Source of the DNA: an uncultured Sphingomonadaceae bacterium
Lineage (GTDB): Bacteria; Pseudomonadota; Alphaproteobacteria; Sphingomonadales; Sphingomonadaceae
Direction of reading: 5' to 3'
DNA: 64,000 nucleotides
Assembly: GCA_947493215.1 (NCBI GenBank)
Contig: CANLQE010000002.1
Location: 62,001-126,000 of the forward strand
In this document: positions 18,426 through 28,204 of the stretch, one piece after another
How positions within the stretch are numbered: position 1 is the stretch's first letter
Layout of the letters: the number at the start of each line of letters is the position of its first letter
Translations under genes and position numbers: made by a program
Notes under the pieces: generated by a model
The model's database searches: none
Told to the model about the DNA's origin: nothing
Seen by the model: only the letters and a program-made list of their open reading frames with translations

Positions 18426-19307
18426 TTAGGCTGAACCTTGTCGCCCCTCAATCAAATCCCGATTCTCCAGAAGCGCCGCTGCCAGAAAGCGCATTAGCAA
18501 TTTTATGCGCGGCGTGTTCTTGAGATCGGGATGGGTAAGCACCCAAAAATCGGCAACCGGAAATGGCGGTGGCGCGTTTGGCACACGCATGAGATCGGGT
18601 TCCGAATCCCCCATGTAGCAAGCACCCCGGGTCATACCATGTCCATTCATCACCGCCTTGTGGCGCAGCGTGATATCATCGCTCAACATCCCTATTGGTG
18701 TGTCGGGAAACGGGCTGTCCGCGATCCAGCGCGGTAGTCCTGATGGTGGCGGAGCCGCAATCCAACGCCGGTCTGCTGGCGCCGTTTTCTCCAGATAATC
18801 TCGGCGACAATAATAGCTGAGCGCATAAGGAAAAAGTCGACGACCGACCAGATGATCTGGCGGTTTTGCAACGCCTCTGATCACGACATCAGCCTCTGAC
18901 CGGTCGAGATCTGCAAAGCGATAGGTGCTTTGCATGGACAATTTTATACCCGGATATTGTCGGCAAAAATCGGCGAGATAATCCAATAATAGATATTGCC
19001 CCAGCACGTCCGGAATGGACAATGTTATCGGTCCGGTCAGTTCTGTTTCATCCGCCTTGCGACGGCGATCGGCGGAAAAACTAATCCCCTCCATTTGCTG
19101 TGCCGCCTCGACCAGCTGCCCCCCCAGTTCGGTCTTCCGATATCCCCCCGCCGCGCGTTCAAACACCAGCTTGCCATAACGCTCATTGATAACCGCCAGC
19201 CGCCGCGAGACGGTGCTATGCGTTACCCCTAAAAGGGACGCGGCCGACCGAACCGTTCCGGATCGATCAAGCGCCAATATGAATCGATAATCATCCCAAT
19301 TTTCCAT
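18426..19307 (-). CDS. LysR-family transcriptional regulator
   Basis: A 293-residue LysR-type regulator. The winged helix-turn-helix fills residues 1-60 (ALDRSGTVRSAASLLGVTHSTVSRRL), followed by a linker helix and a periplasmic-binding-protein-like effector domain (about 90-280). The pattern resembles the single-target, AphB/DsdC-like group that uses D-Y-R-F in the first helix. It diverges from the secreted protein gene at 19440, and the roughly 130 bases between them (19308-19439) are the likely place for its operator. The effector is unknown. Confidence 0.93.
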   Translation of the reverse strand: MENWDDYRFILALDRSGTVRSAASLLGVTHSTVSRRLAVINERYGKLVFERAAGGYRKTELGGQLVEAAQQMEGISFSADRRRKADETELTGPITLSIPDVLGQYLLLDYLADFCRQYPGIKLSMQSTYRFADLDRSEADVVIRGVAKPPDHLVGRRLFPYALSYYCRRDYLEKTAPADRRWIAAPPPSGLPRWIADSPFPDTPIGMLSDDITLRHKAVMNGHGMTRGACYMGDSEPDLMRVPNAPPPFPVADFWVLTHPDLKNTPRIKLLMRFLAAALLENRDLIEGRQGSA

Positions 19308-19439
19308 TGGTGCATTATTGCACCATCATGAGCAGAAATACATCCACTATTTCGGTACCGATGGTTCTATTGAGGTGCAATATCGCAACAAGACATGGCT
19401 CAATGCCGTTTCAACAATCGACAAAAAGGCATCTTACTC

Positions 19440-20228
19440 ATGAAGATCAATCGTACTTCGATGACGCTGGTTTCCGCATTCGCTTTAGCGCTTACCATGC
19501 CAGCTTGCAGCACCATGGCGCAGCAATCAAAATCAACGACACCTTCAGCACCGATAGAAAATACGCGATTGACCGTCGCCAAAGGCCAGTATCTTTCGAT
19601 CATCATGCCCGACCCAAAATCGGACGCGGATGCAAATACGATACGCCAATCCTATTACCAGCAGGCTCTGCCGCTCGGCGCAAAATTCGGTCTGAAGCGC
19701 GAAGTCCAGATAAAAGTCGATAATGCCGTGATCAGCGACTACAAACCATCCGGACTGATATTTTTTTCCTATCCGGACCAAGCATCCGAAAAACAATTGA
19801 CCGTTCAGCCCGAATGGCCTGCGATCAAAGCGCTACGGCCACAGGTTTGGAATGAGCTGAGAATCTATAGTGCAGCGGTGGAGAATGATCTTGATCTGAA
19901 TTTCGATCCTGCAAAATATTATACCCTGGTCGTCGCATGGACTAATCCGGAAAACCCGGATGACTATCAACGCTATCTGACAGGAATCGAAAATGAAGTC
20001 CGCAACGCTGGCGGGCGCTTCATATACAAAATGAACAATCCGAAAATGGAAGCGCATGCGACCGATCTAAAGGCACCAGGCCAATTGACCTTCGTCGAGT
20101 GGGATGCCCCGGGTGGCTTTGCGAAAGTACAGGCAACGGCAGACTATAAAGCCAGCGTACCCTATTTTCAGTCTGGCATCACCAAGATCGAATTTTACGA
20201 GATGTCGGTAAACGGCAAAGCGCAATAG
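19440..20228 (+). CDS. Secreted lipoprotein-like protein with DUF1330-like repeats
   Basis: A 262-residue protein. The N-terminus is a signal sequence ending in LTMPACSTMAQ, where the cysteine could be a lipidation site (the -3 position is a methionine, so the lipobox is not ideal). The rest seems to contain two alpha-beta ferredoxin-like halves: LTVAKGQYLSIIMPDP...LPLGAKFGLKREVQIKV and YYTLVVAWTNPENPDDYQRY...ATDLKAPGQLTFVEWD. These resemble the DUF1330/EthD type of dimeric barrel. No catalytic residues are recognisable. It is divergent from the LysR regulator, which may control it. The ATG at 19440 starts the signal peptide. Confidence 0.7.
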   Translation: MKINRTSMTLVSAFALALTMPACSTMAQQSKSTTPSAPIENTRLTVAKGQYLSIIMPDPKSDADANTIRQSYYQQALPLGAKFGLKREVQIKVDNAVISDYKPSGLIFFSYPDQASEKQLTVQPEWPAIKALRPQVWNELRIYSAAVENDLDLNFDPAKYYTLVVAWTNPENPDDYQRYLTGIENEVRNAGGRFIYKMNNPKMEAHATDLKAPGQLTFVEWDAPGGFAKVQATADYKASVPYFQSGITKIEFYEMSVNGKAQ

Positions 20229-20271
20229 CGAAGCGTTGATATCTTCAGCTTTTGCGGCAATATAAGATGGA

Positions 20272-20700
20272 ATGCCGGATCATATTGAACAGCCGCAGCA
20301 AAAGGCGGGAAAAGCCATTGTGGTCTTTGACGCGGAATGCATATTATGTTCGGCCAACGCCCAGTTTATATTGAAGCATGATCATCAGCGGCAGTTTCTG
20401 CTCACACCGATGCAAGGCGACTATGGCAGTGCGCTCTACCGGAAATATGATATTGATCCGGCCAATCCCGAAACCCTGATTGTTGTTCAGGATGACACAC
20501 TGCTCCGCAACAGCGATGCTGTGCTCGCCATTTATGCGGGGCTAGGCTGGCCTTGGAAAATAGCCGCGATCGCGAGGCTACTTCCCAAATTTCTGCGGGA
20601 TCCAATCTATCTGTTAATCGCACGCAACCGCTATCGCATATTCGGGAAACGCGAAACATGCTGGCTGCCGCAGCCGGAATTTCAAGACCGGATATTGTGA
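20272..20700 (+). CDS. DCC-family (DUF393) thiol-disulfide oxidoreductase-like protein
   Basis: A 142-residue DUF393 protein. The N-terminal FDAECILCSANAQFIL matches the DxxCxxC motif for which the DCC family is named, giving a thioredoxin-like CxxC (Cys-Ile-Leu-Cys). The middle has the VQDDTLLRNSDAVLAIYAGLG segment common in the family. Substrates are unknown; family members often sit with oxidoreductases or membrane proteins. Its stop overlaps the GTG of the next gene (GTGA at 20697-20700), so the two products are probably made together. Confidence 0.88.
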   Translation: MPDHIEQPQQKAGKAIVVFDAECILCSANAQFILKHDHQRQFLLTPMQGDYGSALYRKYDIDPANPETLIVVQDDTLLRNSDAVLAIYAGLGWPWKIAAIARLLPKFLRDPIYLLIARNRYRIFGKRETCWLPQPEFQDRIL

Positions 20701-22337
20701 AGACAATATTGATCTTGGGTGGTTATGGCGGCTTTGGCGGACGTTTGTCGCATATTCTTATCGCGCGGGGCCATCATGTTCTGGTCGCTGGACGGCGCTT
20801 TCAAAGGGCGGCGCGTTTTTGTCAGACTGTTAAAAATACCGCGCCGGTGCAAGCGGACCGCAATGGTGATATCGCGAATGTCCTAGCGCAGCATCAACCG
20901 GACCTAGTTATTGATGCTGCAGGACCGTTTCAGGGTAGCAGCTATGCGCTCATTGAACAGTGCATAGCCGCTGCGGTTCCCTATCTTGATCTGGCCGATA
21001 GCCGCGACTTTGTCTGTGGTATTGGAAGCCTTGACGAAGCGGCAACGACCGCCGGTATCGCCATCATTTCAGGAGCATCGAGCGTCCCTGCCCTATCTGG
21101 CGCCGCTATCCGGAATTTGATTTCAGATGGCTTCAGGGTAGAAGCCGTTGAAATGGCGATCAGCGCCTCGAACAAGGCCACCGCCGGACCATCGGTTAGC
21201 AAAGCGATCCTCAGCTATGTCGGCAAAGCCATTAGAATAAGACGCGGTGGACAATGGCAGACCGGTTACGGTTGGCAAGACTTGCGCGATGTTCGCTTCA
21301 CCATCGCCGATGGGTCGGGCACCGGAAAACGCTTGGCCGGATTGGCGGACGTCCCTGATCTTGATCTGGTCCCTCGTCAATTTGACACGGATCCTGCTGT
21401 CAGTTTTCACGCGGGAACAGAGCTTGCCTTCCAGAATCGGGCGCTTTGGCTCGCAAGCTGGGCCGTGCGTTGGGGTTGGATAAGATCGCTGGAACCGATG
21501 GCGAAAGTTCTGCTTTCGCTCCAGAATATCACCCGTTCACTGGGTTCTGATGTCTCGGCCATGAAGGTGGAGCTATTCGGCTATGCGAATGATCGGCCTT
21601 GCCGAAAAAGCTGGACGCTGATCGCGCGGCAAGGGGATGGGCCACAAATTCCAACTTTTGCGGCCGTGCTATTGGCCGAAAAAATAGTGCAAGGACAAGC
21701 GAAGGTCGGGGCATATGATGCCAGCGGGCTGCTTCAACTATCTGAGTTTCAGCCGCTATTCGATGGCTACGCAATTGCCCACGAAACCCAGACGGCAGCG
21801 CCGGTGAGCTCGCTATATGAAAAAGTCATGGGGCCGAAATTCCAGAAACTGCCCACCAGCATTCAGAAATTGCACAGCGTTATTCGCGATGCCGGCTTTC
21901 ATGGCGAGGCAAGGGTTACGGGCGGCAAAAATCCTCTAGCTAAGCTTGCGGCGAAGATATTCGGATTTCCTTCCGCGGGCCAGCATGATCTGCATGTCCA
22001 TATCGCAGCGGACGAAAAGGGCGAAACGTGGGCGCGCAGTTTTTCAGGAAAGAAATTTTCCAGCCGGCTCGAGAAATCGGGCCGCCATCTGACCGAAAGG
22101 TTTGGCCCGTTTCAGTTTCGCTTTGACTTACCGGCGACAGACAATGGCCTCCGTATGGAGATGTCCGGTTGGAAATTCTGGTTTGTGTCACTGCCGCTTT
22201 TTCTTGCCCCGAAATCACCGGCAAGCGAATGGGATCAAGATGGCCGTTTCCATTTCGATGTTCCCATTGCTTTGCCAATTATCGGGCTGATGGTACATTA
22301 TAGGGGCTGGTTAGAACCCAGCAGAAATGAGGCTTAG
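20697..22337 (+). CDS. Saccharopine dehydrogenase-like NAD(P)-binding protein with C-terminal DUF4166
   Basis: A protein of 546 residues. The N-terminus is a Rossmann domain (ILILGGYGGFGGRLSHILIARG, dinucleotide-binding glycines) followed by a saccharopine-dehydrogenase-type fold with VIDAAGPFQGSSYALIEQCI and DLADSRDFV. The last 170 residues (from about FQKLPTSIQKLHS) match the DUF4166 pattern, including ARSFSGKKFSSRL and a hydrophobic LPLFLAPKSPASEW. The reaction is unknown. The start GTG at 20697 overlaps the DCC stop. An open frame extends 48 codons upstream inside the DCC gene and is rejected as a start. Confidence 0.85.
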   Translation: MKTILILGGYGGFGGRLSHILIARGHHVLVAGRRFQRAARFCQTVKNTAPVQADRNGDIANVLAQHQPDLVIDAAGPFQGSSYALIEQCIAAAVPYLDLADSRDFVCGIGSLDEAATTAGIAIISGASSVPALSGAAIRNLISDGFRVEAVEMAISASNKATAGPSVSKAILSYVGKAIRIRRGGQWQTGYGWQDLRDVRFTIADGSGTGKRLAGLADVPDLDLVPRQFDTDPAVSFHAGTELAFQNRALWLASWAVRWGWIRSLEPMAKVLLSLQNITRSLGSDVSAMKVELFGYANDRPCRKSWTLIARQGDGPQIPTFAAVLLAEKIVQGQAKVGAYDASGLLQLSEFQPLFDGYAIAHETQTAAPVSSLYEKVMGPKFQKLPTSIQKLHSVIRDAGFHGEARVTGGKNPLAKLAAKIFGFPSAGQHDLHVHIAADEKGETWARSFSGKKFSSRLEKSGRHLTERFGPFQFRFDLPATDNGLRMEMSGWKFWFVSLPLFLAPKSPASEWDQDGRFHFDVPIALPIIGLMVHYRGWLEPSRNEA

Positions 22338-22840
22338 CCCGGGCAATCGCCCTGTCGCTGCGCGCCGATATTCATTGCCAGTTTGGCGGTTTCACCGCTG
22401 TCCGGGTCTTTAATGTCAAATGCCATGCTGCTGTCATAGCCCTGCGTGTTGGCCTGCCCGGTCATTTTGATTTTCACGTCGCCTTTGGCTGTACCCTTGC
22501 AAGTCATTTCCAGATCAATAGTTGTCGCGGACCCTTCGTTTTTGGCGGTTTCGCATTGACCGCCCAAAGCGCCAGACATTTGCTGCGCGGCTTCTTTCCA
22601 CTGCGCGCCATTGTCATTGCCCTGCATACAGAAAAGGCCGCCCGTGGCGCCGCCAACGACCTGCTCCATCTGAACGATGGTCTGTTTTTTTACTTCTTCG
22701 GTCATCCCTGGAAAGTCGAGTTCGGTGATCTTGACCGTCTGCTTATACTGGCCGGCCTCCGGGCTGCCGTCGCCGCTATCGCTGCATGCGGCAATCATCA
22801 GAGGAAGGGACAGCAGCGGCAATATGAATTTCTTGGTCAT
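22334..22840 (-). CDS. DUF3617-family lipoprotein
   Basis: A 168-residue protein with a lipoprotein signal peptide: LLSLPLMIAAC is a good lipobox with the acylated Cys at residue 19. The mature part has GQYKQTVKITELDFPGM, a cysteine pair (LFCMQG and GGQCETAK, plus MTCKG and GDCPG) and the MTGQANTQGYDSSMAF strand typical of DUF3617 periplasmic lipoproteins. The function is not known. The gene converges with the DUF4166 gene (overlap of four bases) and is followed upstream by the TPR gene on the same strand. Confidence 0.85.
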   Translation of the reverse strand: MTKKFILPLLSLPLMIAACSDSGDGSPEAGQYKQTVKITELDFPGMTEEVKKQTIVQMEQVVGGATGGLFCMQGNDNGAQWKEAAQQMSGALGGQCETAKNEGSATTIDLEMTCKGTAKGDVKIKMTGQANTQGYDSSMAFDIKDPDSGETAKLAMNIGAQRQGDCPG

Positions 22841-22919
22841 GGGGAACAGGCTTTCTATTGTAATGTGGCGAGACTTCTATCGGCCACTCACAGGATTGAA
22901 AAGCCCCGTCGTGTAAATC

Positions 22920-23708
22920 CTATTCGGATACGCTCGCGACTAACTGCGCGAGATAATTCTCAGCCACTTTGGCCGAACGACTTTCGGCGTCCATCTCAAC
23001 AGATTTTTCCCAATTGGCTTTGGCTTGCTCTGCATCGCCGCCTGCATAAGCGATATTACCAGCCTCCAGTGCAACTGCCGAATCGCGAGCAGCCAGTTTT
23101 GCGGCAACCGCTATATCTGCCTTGGCAAGCGGCAAATTGCCCATCCGCCGCGCCAATGTCGCAGATAGCAACCAGCCAAGCGGGTCCTGCGGGGCCAGCT
23201 TGTGCACCATCTCAAATTCTTTCTTCGCCTTTTCATAGTCGTCGAGGGCGACATGCGCCCGGGCTCGATCGAGATGGACCTCACCCTTTTCCAGTCCGAC
23301 CAATGTACCTTGGACCAAGGCGGCATTAAGATATTCGAGCGCTTTGACGGGATCGTTTCCCGCCAGCGCAGCATTGCCCGCTTGCGCCCAGAAATTGGCT
23401 ACGCGAGGATATTTTGCCACTTCGGCTTCTTTTGCCGCCTCGACAAAGGCGCTGGTTGCCGCCGGCCAGTTAAACTGCTCGGCATAAGCAAAGCCCAGAC
23501 AATGGCGCGCAAGAAAACGGCCGCCTTCAATCCGCCACTTATTGGCCTCAACAACCCCGCTGATCGGATCGTCAACCGCCAGGTCCACACATTCGTTAAA
23601 GCGAACTTCTGACATAGTCATAGGGGCAGACGGATTAATCGTCTGTGGAACGGGCGAACCGAAAGGGGTCGCTGATTGTGCGAGGACGAAAAAAAGAGGG
23701 GTCAGCAT
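22920..23708 (-). CDS. Secreted tetratricopeptide repeat protein
   Basis: A 262-residue protein with a short signal peptide (MLTPLFFVLAQSATP) and a superhelical TPR array. Repeats can be seen at roughly residues 80-113 (FAYAEQFNWPAATSAFVEAA), 120-150 (PVKALEYLNAALVQG), 155-185 (DYEKAKKEFEMVHKLAP) and 225-255 (GDAEQAKANWEKSVEMDA). It is likely a periplasmic scaffold, but no partner is evident. The alpha/beta hydrolase gene begins upstream on the same strand and ends 13 bases before this start, so the two are probably co-transcribed. Confidence 0.85.
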   Translation of the reverse strand: MLTPLFFVLAQSATPFGSPVPQTINPSAPMTMSEVRFNECVDLAVDDPISGVVEANKWRIEGGRFLARHCLGFAYAEQFNWPAATSAFVEAAKEAEVAKYPRVANFWAQAGNAALAGNDPVKALEYLNAALVQGTLVGLEKGEVHLDRARAHVALDDYEKAKKEFEMVHKLAPQDPLGWLLSATLARRMGNLPLAKADIAVAAKLAARDSAVALEAGNIAYAGGDAEQAKANWEKSVEMDAESRSAKVAENYLAQLVASVSE

Positions 23709-23721
23709 GCGTAAAATTCCA

Positions 23722-24468
23722 TCAATTCAGCCGCGCAACCACATCAATCAAAAGTGCAATATCTTGATCGCGAGACAAGCGGTGATCACCGTCCTTTACC
23801 AAATGCACCTGCACATCGGCTGAACGCATTTTCTTGGCGATCTCGAGCGCATAAGCCCACGGCACATCGTCATCGCCCTGCCCGTGAAGCAGCCGCACTG
23901 CGCCATCAAAGGCAATATCCTTGTGCAGCAAGCGATTGGATTCGCCCGACTGCCAAAACACATTGGTCGTGACATAGGGCTCTTCACTATACTCGCTATG
24001 CTCCTCCAACTTACCATCGCGCAGGATCGTCATTTTCTGTTCTTGAGAAAAACCCCAATCGGTGAAATCAGGCGCGGCGGCTATACCGACCATCGCCTTG
24101 ACGCGCATCGGCCGCGCTAGCGCAACGAGCAGCATCAACCAACCACCCATGGAAGATCCCACCAGTGTGATCGACCCGGAGGTCAGTTTCTCAATCAAAA
24201 ATAGCACATCATCGCGCCAGTCGATCAGACTCTGTTCTTCAAACTCTCCGCCACTGGCGCCGCATCCGGCATAGTCGAGCCGCAGCATCGCACGGCCTTG
24301 ATCCTTGGCCCATGCGTCAAGCGCCAGCGCCTTGCCGCCCTCCATATCCGACATATAGCCGGGCAGGAAAACCAGCGTACTGCCTTTGACGCCTGCCTTG
24401 GCTGCGCGATAACAATAGGCGAGATTGGCACCGCCGGGGCGCTGCATATAGAGGATATCGTCTTCCAT
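23722..24468 (-). CDS. Alpha/beta hydrolase (palmitoyl-thioesterase/ABHD-like)
   Basis: A 248-residue cytoplasmic serine hydrolase. The nucleophile elbow is LVGSSMGGWLMLLVAL (GxSxG), the oxyanion part is LVFLPGYMSDMEG, and the catalytic Asp and His lie in LLHGQGDDDVPWAYA and LVKDGDHRLSRDQDI. The arrangement resembles ABHD10-type and small carboxylesterases. Substrate unknown. It is upstream of and close to the TPR gene. Confidence 0.9.
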   Translation of the reverse strand: MEDDILYMQRPGGANLAYCYRAAKAGVKGSTLVFLPGYMSDMEGGKALALDAWAKDQGRAMLRLDYAGCGASGGEFEEQSLIDWRDDVLFLIEKLTSGSITLVGSSMGGWLMLLVALARPMRVKAMVGIAAAPDFTDWGFSQEQKMTILRDGKLEEHSEYSEEPYVTTNVFWQSGESNRLLHKDIAFDGAVRLLHGQGDDDVPWAYALEIAKKMRSADVQVHLVKDGDHRLSRDQDIALLIDVVARLN

Positions 24469-24522
24469 TTGTGTCTTCCGTTGATCGTTTATGGCTCTGA
24501 CTACGCAGAGGCGTCAAACCAA

Positions 24523-24882
24523 TCAAACCCAAATATGGGGAGAACCGAAATAAACAATTCCGAGGCACAGAAATGCGATGAGCAACATCCCGACGCCGCT
24601 CAGCACCGGTTTCTTCATTTTGGGCAATATTGTCTTCAATTCCACTGGTGGTTCACCGGTAAAACCCAGTTCCCAATGGGGACGGGCTTTGATCCCGTCA
24701 TCCAAACCGAAAACATGGGAACCGCCAGTCAAACCACGATATACCAGATCGCCAAAATAATAGGCTTCACTGCGCCACTCATTTTCGAAAAACAGGAATG
24801 TCTTGCCAATAGTCTCAATCCGCACGCTGCGTTTGCGCGCGCCCTTGCTATCACGATGCCAGACAGATGAATTATTACTCAT
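24523..24882 (-). CDS. Conserved hypothetical membrane protein
   Basis: A 119-residue protein. Residues 1-85 are soluble and basic, with IGKTFLFFENEWRSEAYYFGDLVYRGLTGG and a HWELGFTGEPP segment. One hydrophobic helix near the C-terminus (VGMLLIAFLCLGIVYFG) probably anchors it in the inner membrane with the N-domain inside. I recognise no family with certainty. It reads in the same direction as its neighbours with a 28-base gap from the larger alpha/beta hydrolase gene. Confidence 0.7.
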   Translation of the reverse strand: MSNNSSVWHRDSKGARKRSVRIETIGKTFLFFENEWRSEAYYFGDLVYRGLTGGSHVFGLDDGIKARPHWELGFTGEPPVELKTILPKMKKPVLSGVGMLLIAFLCLGIVYFGSPHIWV

Positions 24883-24910
24883 AGCCAGAAAGGCTTTAGC
24901 GGATTACGAT

Positions 24911-25948
24911 TTACATATCGTTACCGTCTTCGGATTTCAGGAATTTTTCGACAGCTGCGGCGAAAACATCGGGTTGATCGAGCATGATAAAGTGGCGACT
25001 GCCTTCGATTTTTTCGAACGTCATTGTTTTGGCGCCCGCATAGACGGCTTTATAATCCTCCGCATGATCATTAGTGATTTTCTGCTCGGATATGATGACT
25101 TCCTGAATCGGATAGAGCATCGTCATAGGTATGGTAATTTCCGGCAACAGGGGCCGCATATCGATTGTCATCAGGTCATATAGAAAGGCCGCCGCGACTT
25201 TGGGATCGGACATAGCAGCCCAAGCCTCGACCTGCTTTCGGCCGGATTGCGTCGCTGACATGCCCTCCATAATCCAAGGCACACTCGTCATACGGCTTTG
25301 CGCGGCCAGCGCATCGCGCATCTGTTCCGCTTGCGGCTTGAACGCATCAACCGTCGCTTCCAGATCGAAAATAAGCGCGCCAAAGGGCAAGCTGTCGACC
25401 AGCATCACTTTATCAACCACTTGCGGCGCACGAACGGCCAAGGTCATCGCGGTTAATCCGCCGAGGGAATGACCGATAATGGCCGGCTTGCTGCCCTTCA
25501 TCTCGCCCATCACATAATCGTCAATATAATCCGCTACTTCGTGGATATAGTCGTCAAAATGGATTTTGCCTTCTGGCAAGGGATTGTCGACCGGTGCAAG
25601 ATCACCAAAGCCGCGTATCTGAATAATATGGACCCGATAACGGTCTTTCAGCAGGGCAGCGGTTTTGTTCCACACATCGCCGGGCGTCGCCAGACCAGGG
25701 ATGAGGACCACATCCGGGCCATTTTTGTCCGCGCCTTCGATCCGCACCGTGAAATAATCCGCACCCACCAATTGCGTGCCATCAGGCAGTTTCTGTATCT
25801 CACCTTCCGTCAGTTGGTTGGTGATCGAAGCTTTGACGGCGGCTAAGGGCTCATAGGCTTCGGGCGCAGATGGCGCTGCCGATACCGACTGTACCGAAAA
25901 TAGCGCGAGCGACAGGAAAAGCGGCAGAGTTGATAGTGCGAATTTCAT
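24911..25948 (-). CDS. Secreted alpha/beta hydrolase
   Basis: A 345-residue exported hydrolase. The ATG at 25948 starts a signal peptide (KFALSTLPLFLSLALFSVQSVSA); the open frame runs 61 codons further upstream, but those residues are atypical. Motifs: VVLIPGLATPGDVW (oxyanion), AIIGHSLGGLTAMTLA (GxSxG nucleophile), and a C-terminal KIEGSRHFIMLDQPDVF containing the catalytic His. The active-site Asp is less clear. The residues between suggest a cap domain, as in non-haem haloperoxidase or epoxide-hydrolase-like enzymes. The substrate is unknown. Confidence 0.88.
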   Translation of the reverse strand: MKFALSTLPLFLSLALFSVQSVSAAPSAPEAYEPLAAVKASITNQLTEGEIQKLPDGTQLVGADYFTVRIEGADKNGPDVVLIPGLATPGDVWNKTAALLKDRYRVHIIQIRGFGDLAPVDNPLPEGKIHFDDYIHEVADYIDDYVMGEMKGSKPAIIGHSLGGLTAMTLAVRAPQVVDKVMLVDSLPFGALIFDLEATVDAFKPQAEQMRDALAAQSRMTSVPWIMEGMSATQSGRKQVEAWAAMSDPKVAAAFLYDLMTIDMRPLLPEITIPMTMLYPIQEVIISEQKITNDHAEDYKAVYAGAKTMTFEKIEGSRHFIMLDQPDVFAAAVEKFLKSEDGNDM

Positions 25949-26202
25949 ATTAGATTCCTGCAATGCCTGAATGGAACGCGGCGGCTTAGCTCTGGCGCCT
26001 GATAAATATCCGCAATAGCTATAGCAACTATGCGCAGGGCGATGACTATAGGCCTTTCCTACACATGACCATCCCGCTATGCTGGTGGCAGTTGACTTGG
26101 CGGGATGATGGACTAAGGCATCAAAACCCAAGAATCCCTGTTTTTCAAGGTTCCTTGGTGTGAAGTTAGTGAAGTTAGCGCAGTGAAGAGATTGAAAACC
26201 CG

Positions 26203-28203
26203 ATGACCAAGATGATCAAAATCACCCTTCCCGATGGCAGCGTACGTGAAGTGGAAACGGGTACCACAGCGGCACAGATAGCGGCCGATATCGGCCCCGG
26301 CCTCGCTAAGGCTGCTTTGGCTGTGCGCATTGATGGAGAGGTTCGCGATATCATGCGGCCGCTGGACGTGGATACGGAACTGGCCCTGATCACGTCGCGG
26401 GACGAAGAAGAAGCGCTGGAACTGGCCCGCCATGATTTTGCCCATGTCCTCGCAGAAGCGGTACAAAAACTGCACCCCGGCACGCAAATCACCTTTGGCC
26501 CGTCAACGGACGATGGCTTCTATTATGACTTTGCGCCTGCGGGCGACCCGTTTACCGATGATGACCTACCTAAAATCGAAGAAGAAATGCGGCGGATCAT
26601 CAAAGCGGACAAGCCGCTGCGCCGTGAAGTGTGGGAACGCAATGACCTGATCGCTTTGTGGGAAAAAGACGGCGAAAAGTTTAAGGCCGAATGGGCTGCA
26701 GAGCTTCCCGAAGGGGACGAGATCAGCGTCTATTGGTCCGGTGACGACTGGATGGACATGTGCCGCGGCCCACATCTCCCCTCCACCGGAAAACTCGACC
26801 CGCAAGCCTTCCAACTGACGCGCGTGTCCGGTGCTTACTGGCGCGGCGATCAACGTAATCCGCAATTGTCGCGTATTTACGGCACCGGCTGGCTCAACAA
26901 GAAACAGCTCAAGGCGCATCTGGTGCGGCTCGAAGAAGCGGCCAAGCGCGATCACCGAAAATTGGGCCAGGAAATGGACTTGTTTCACTTCCAACCCGAA
27001 GCCCAAGGGTCTGTCTTCTGGCACAGCCAAGGCTATATCATGTGGCGCGAGCTCGAAGCTTACATGCGGCGCAAGCTGGATGGCGCGGACTATAAGGAAG
27101 TCAAAACGCCGCAGATCATGGATGCCCGCCAATGGGAAGCATCCGGTCACTGGGGCAAATATCGCGAGAATATGTTCGTCGTTCCCGATGAAGTGCCGAG
27201 CGTTGATGATGACGCTCCGGTTATCTCCGCCGACGCCGACATGATGGCGCTGAAGCCGATGAACTGTCCGGCTCACGTTCTGATTTTCCGTCAAGGGATT
27301 AAGAGCTATCGCGATCTACCGATGCGCATGGCCGAATTTGGATGCTGCCACCGCAACGAGCCCCATGGCGCATTGCACGGCCTGCTGCGCGTGCGTCAGT
27401 TTACGCAGGATGACGCGCATATATTCTGCCGCGAGGACCAGATTGTCGACGAGGTCCGCCATTTCTGTGATCTGCTCGACCGGGTTTACAAGGATCTTGG
27501 CTTTGAAAGCTATGCGATCAAGCTCGCCCTTCGCCCGGAACAGCGCTTTGGCACGGACGAAATGTGGGACAAAGCGGAGCAGAATTTACGCGATGCTGTT
27601 CATGAAGCTGGCCGCGCCGGCGAAGAATATCAGTGGGAAGAACTGTCAGGCGAAGGCGCATTTTATTCTCCTAAACTCGAATTCCATCTGACCGACGCCA
27701 TTGGGCGGACTTGGCAATGCGGCACGATCCAGCTGGACTATGTCCTGCCCGAGCGCCTTGATGCCAGCTATATCGGCGAAGATGGCGCTCGCCATCGTCC
27801 CGTCATGCTGCACCGCGCGATATTGGGAACGTTTGAGCGATTCCTTGGCATCATGATCGAACATCATGCCGGACGCATGCCGACTTGGCTTGCGCCCACG
27901 CAGGCGGTTGTCGCAACGATTGTGACGGATGCCAATGAATATGCCGAAAAGGTAACAGAACAATTGAAAGCCGCCGGTATCCGTGTGGAAGCCGACCTGC
28001 GCAACGAGAAGATCAACTACAAGGTTCGTGAACATTCGCTTGCGAAAGTACCGAATATTTTGGTTGTTGGCATGCGCGAAGCGGAAGAGGGCAAGGTGGC
28101 GTTGCGCAAGCTGGGACAGAAAGAACAACTTTTCCTGACTGTCGACGAGGCCGTAACGATGCTGAAAGGCGAAGCGCTGGCGCCAGATTTGAAGGAAGCT
28201 TGA
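26203..28203 (+). CDS. thrS: Threonyl-tRNA synthetase
   Basis: Class II synthetase of 666 residues that charges tRNA-Thr and edits Ser-tRNA. In order: TGS domain (about 1-62), editing domain with [11 protein letters not shown] (HxxxH) and [11 protein letters not shown] (Cys and His), catalytic core with [13 protein letters not shown] (zinc Cys), the motif 2 region [31 protein letters not shown], motif 3 ([13 protein letters not shown]) and an anticodon-binding domain ending at residue 660. Upstream lies a 9-base direct repeat (TGAAGTTAG twice) but no recognisable T-box or operator. The stop is followed after one base by the DUF305 gene. Confidence 0.98.
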   Translation: MTKMIKITLPDGSVREVETGTTAAQIAADIGPGLAKAALAVRIDGEVRDIMRPLDVDTELALITSRDEEEALELARHDFAHVLAEAVQKLHPGTQITFGPSTDDGFYYDFAPAGDPFTDDDLPKIEEEMRRIIKADKPLRREVWERNDLIALWEKDGEKFKAEWAAELPEGDEISVYWSGDDWMDMCRGPHLPSTGKLDPQAFQLTRVSGAYWRGDQRNPQLSRIYGTGWLNKKQLKAHLVRLEEAAKRDHRKLGQEMDLFHFQPEAQGSVFWHSQGYIMWRELEAYMRRKLDGADYKEVKTPQIMDARQWEASGHWGKYRENMFVVPDEVPSVDDDAPVISADADMMALKPMNCPAHVLIFRQGIKSYRDLPMRMAEFGCCHRNEPHGALHGLLRVRQFTQDDAHIFCREDQIVDEVRHFCDLLDRVYKDLGFESYAIKLALRPEQRFGTDEMWDKAEQNLRDAVHEAGRAGEEYQWEELSGEGAFYSPKLEFHLTDAIGRTWQCGTIQLDYVLPERLDASYIGEDGARHRPVMLHRAILGTFERFLGIMIEHHAGRMPTWLAPTQAVVATIVTDANEYAEKVTEQLKAAGIRVEADLRNEKINYKVREHSLAKVPNILVVGMREAEEGKVALRKLGQKEQLFLTVDEAVTMLKGEALAPDLKEA

Positions 28204-28204
28204 T

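Noticed and set aside
22556-23329. + strand open frame of 257 codons opposite the DUF3617 and TPR genes
   Set aside because: Antisense shadow of two convincing genes; His/Arg/Pro-rich translation with no domain.
26040-26202. T-box or other riboswitch before thrS
   Set aside because: No T-box sequence or long terminator hairpin; only a short CAAGG/CCTTG stem and a TGAAGTTAG direct repeat.
26566-27294. Minus strand frame of 242 codons opposite thrS
   Set aside because: Antisense to the conserved catalytic core of thrS.
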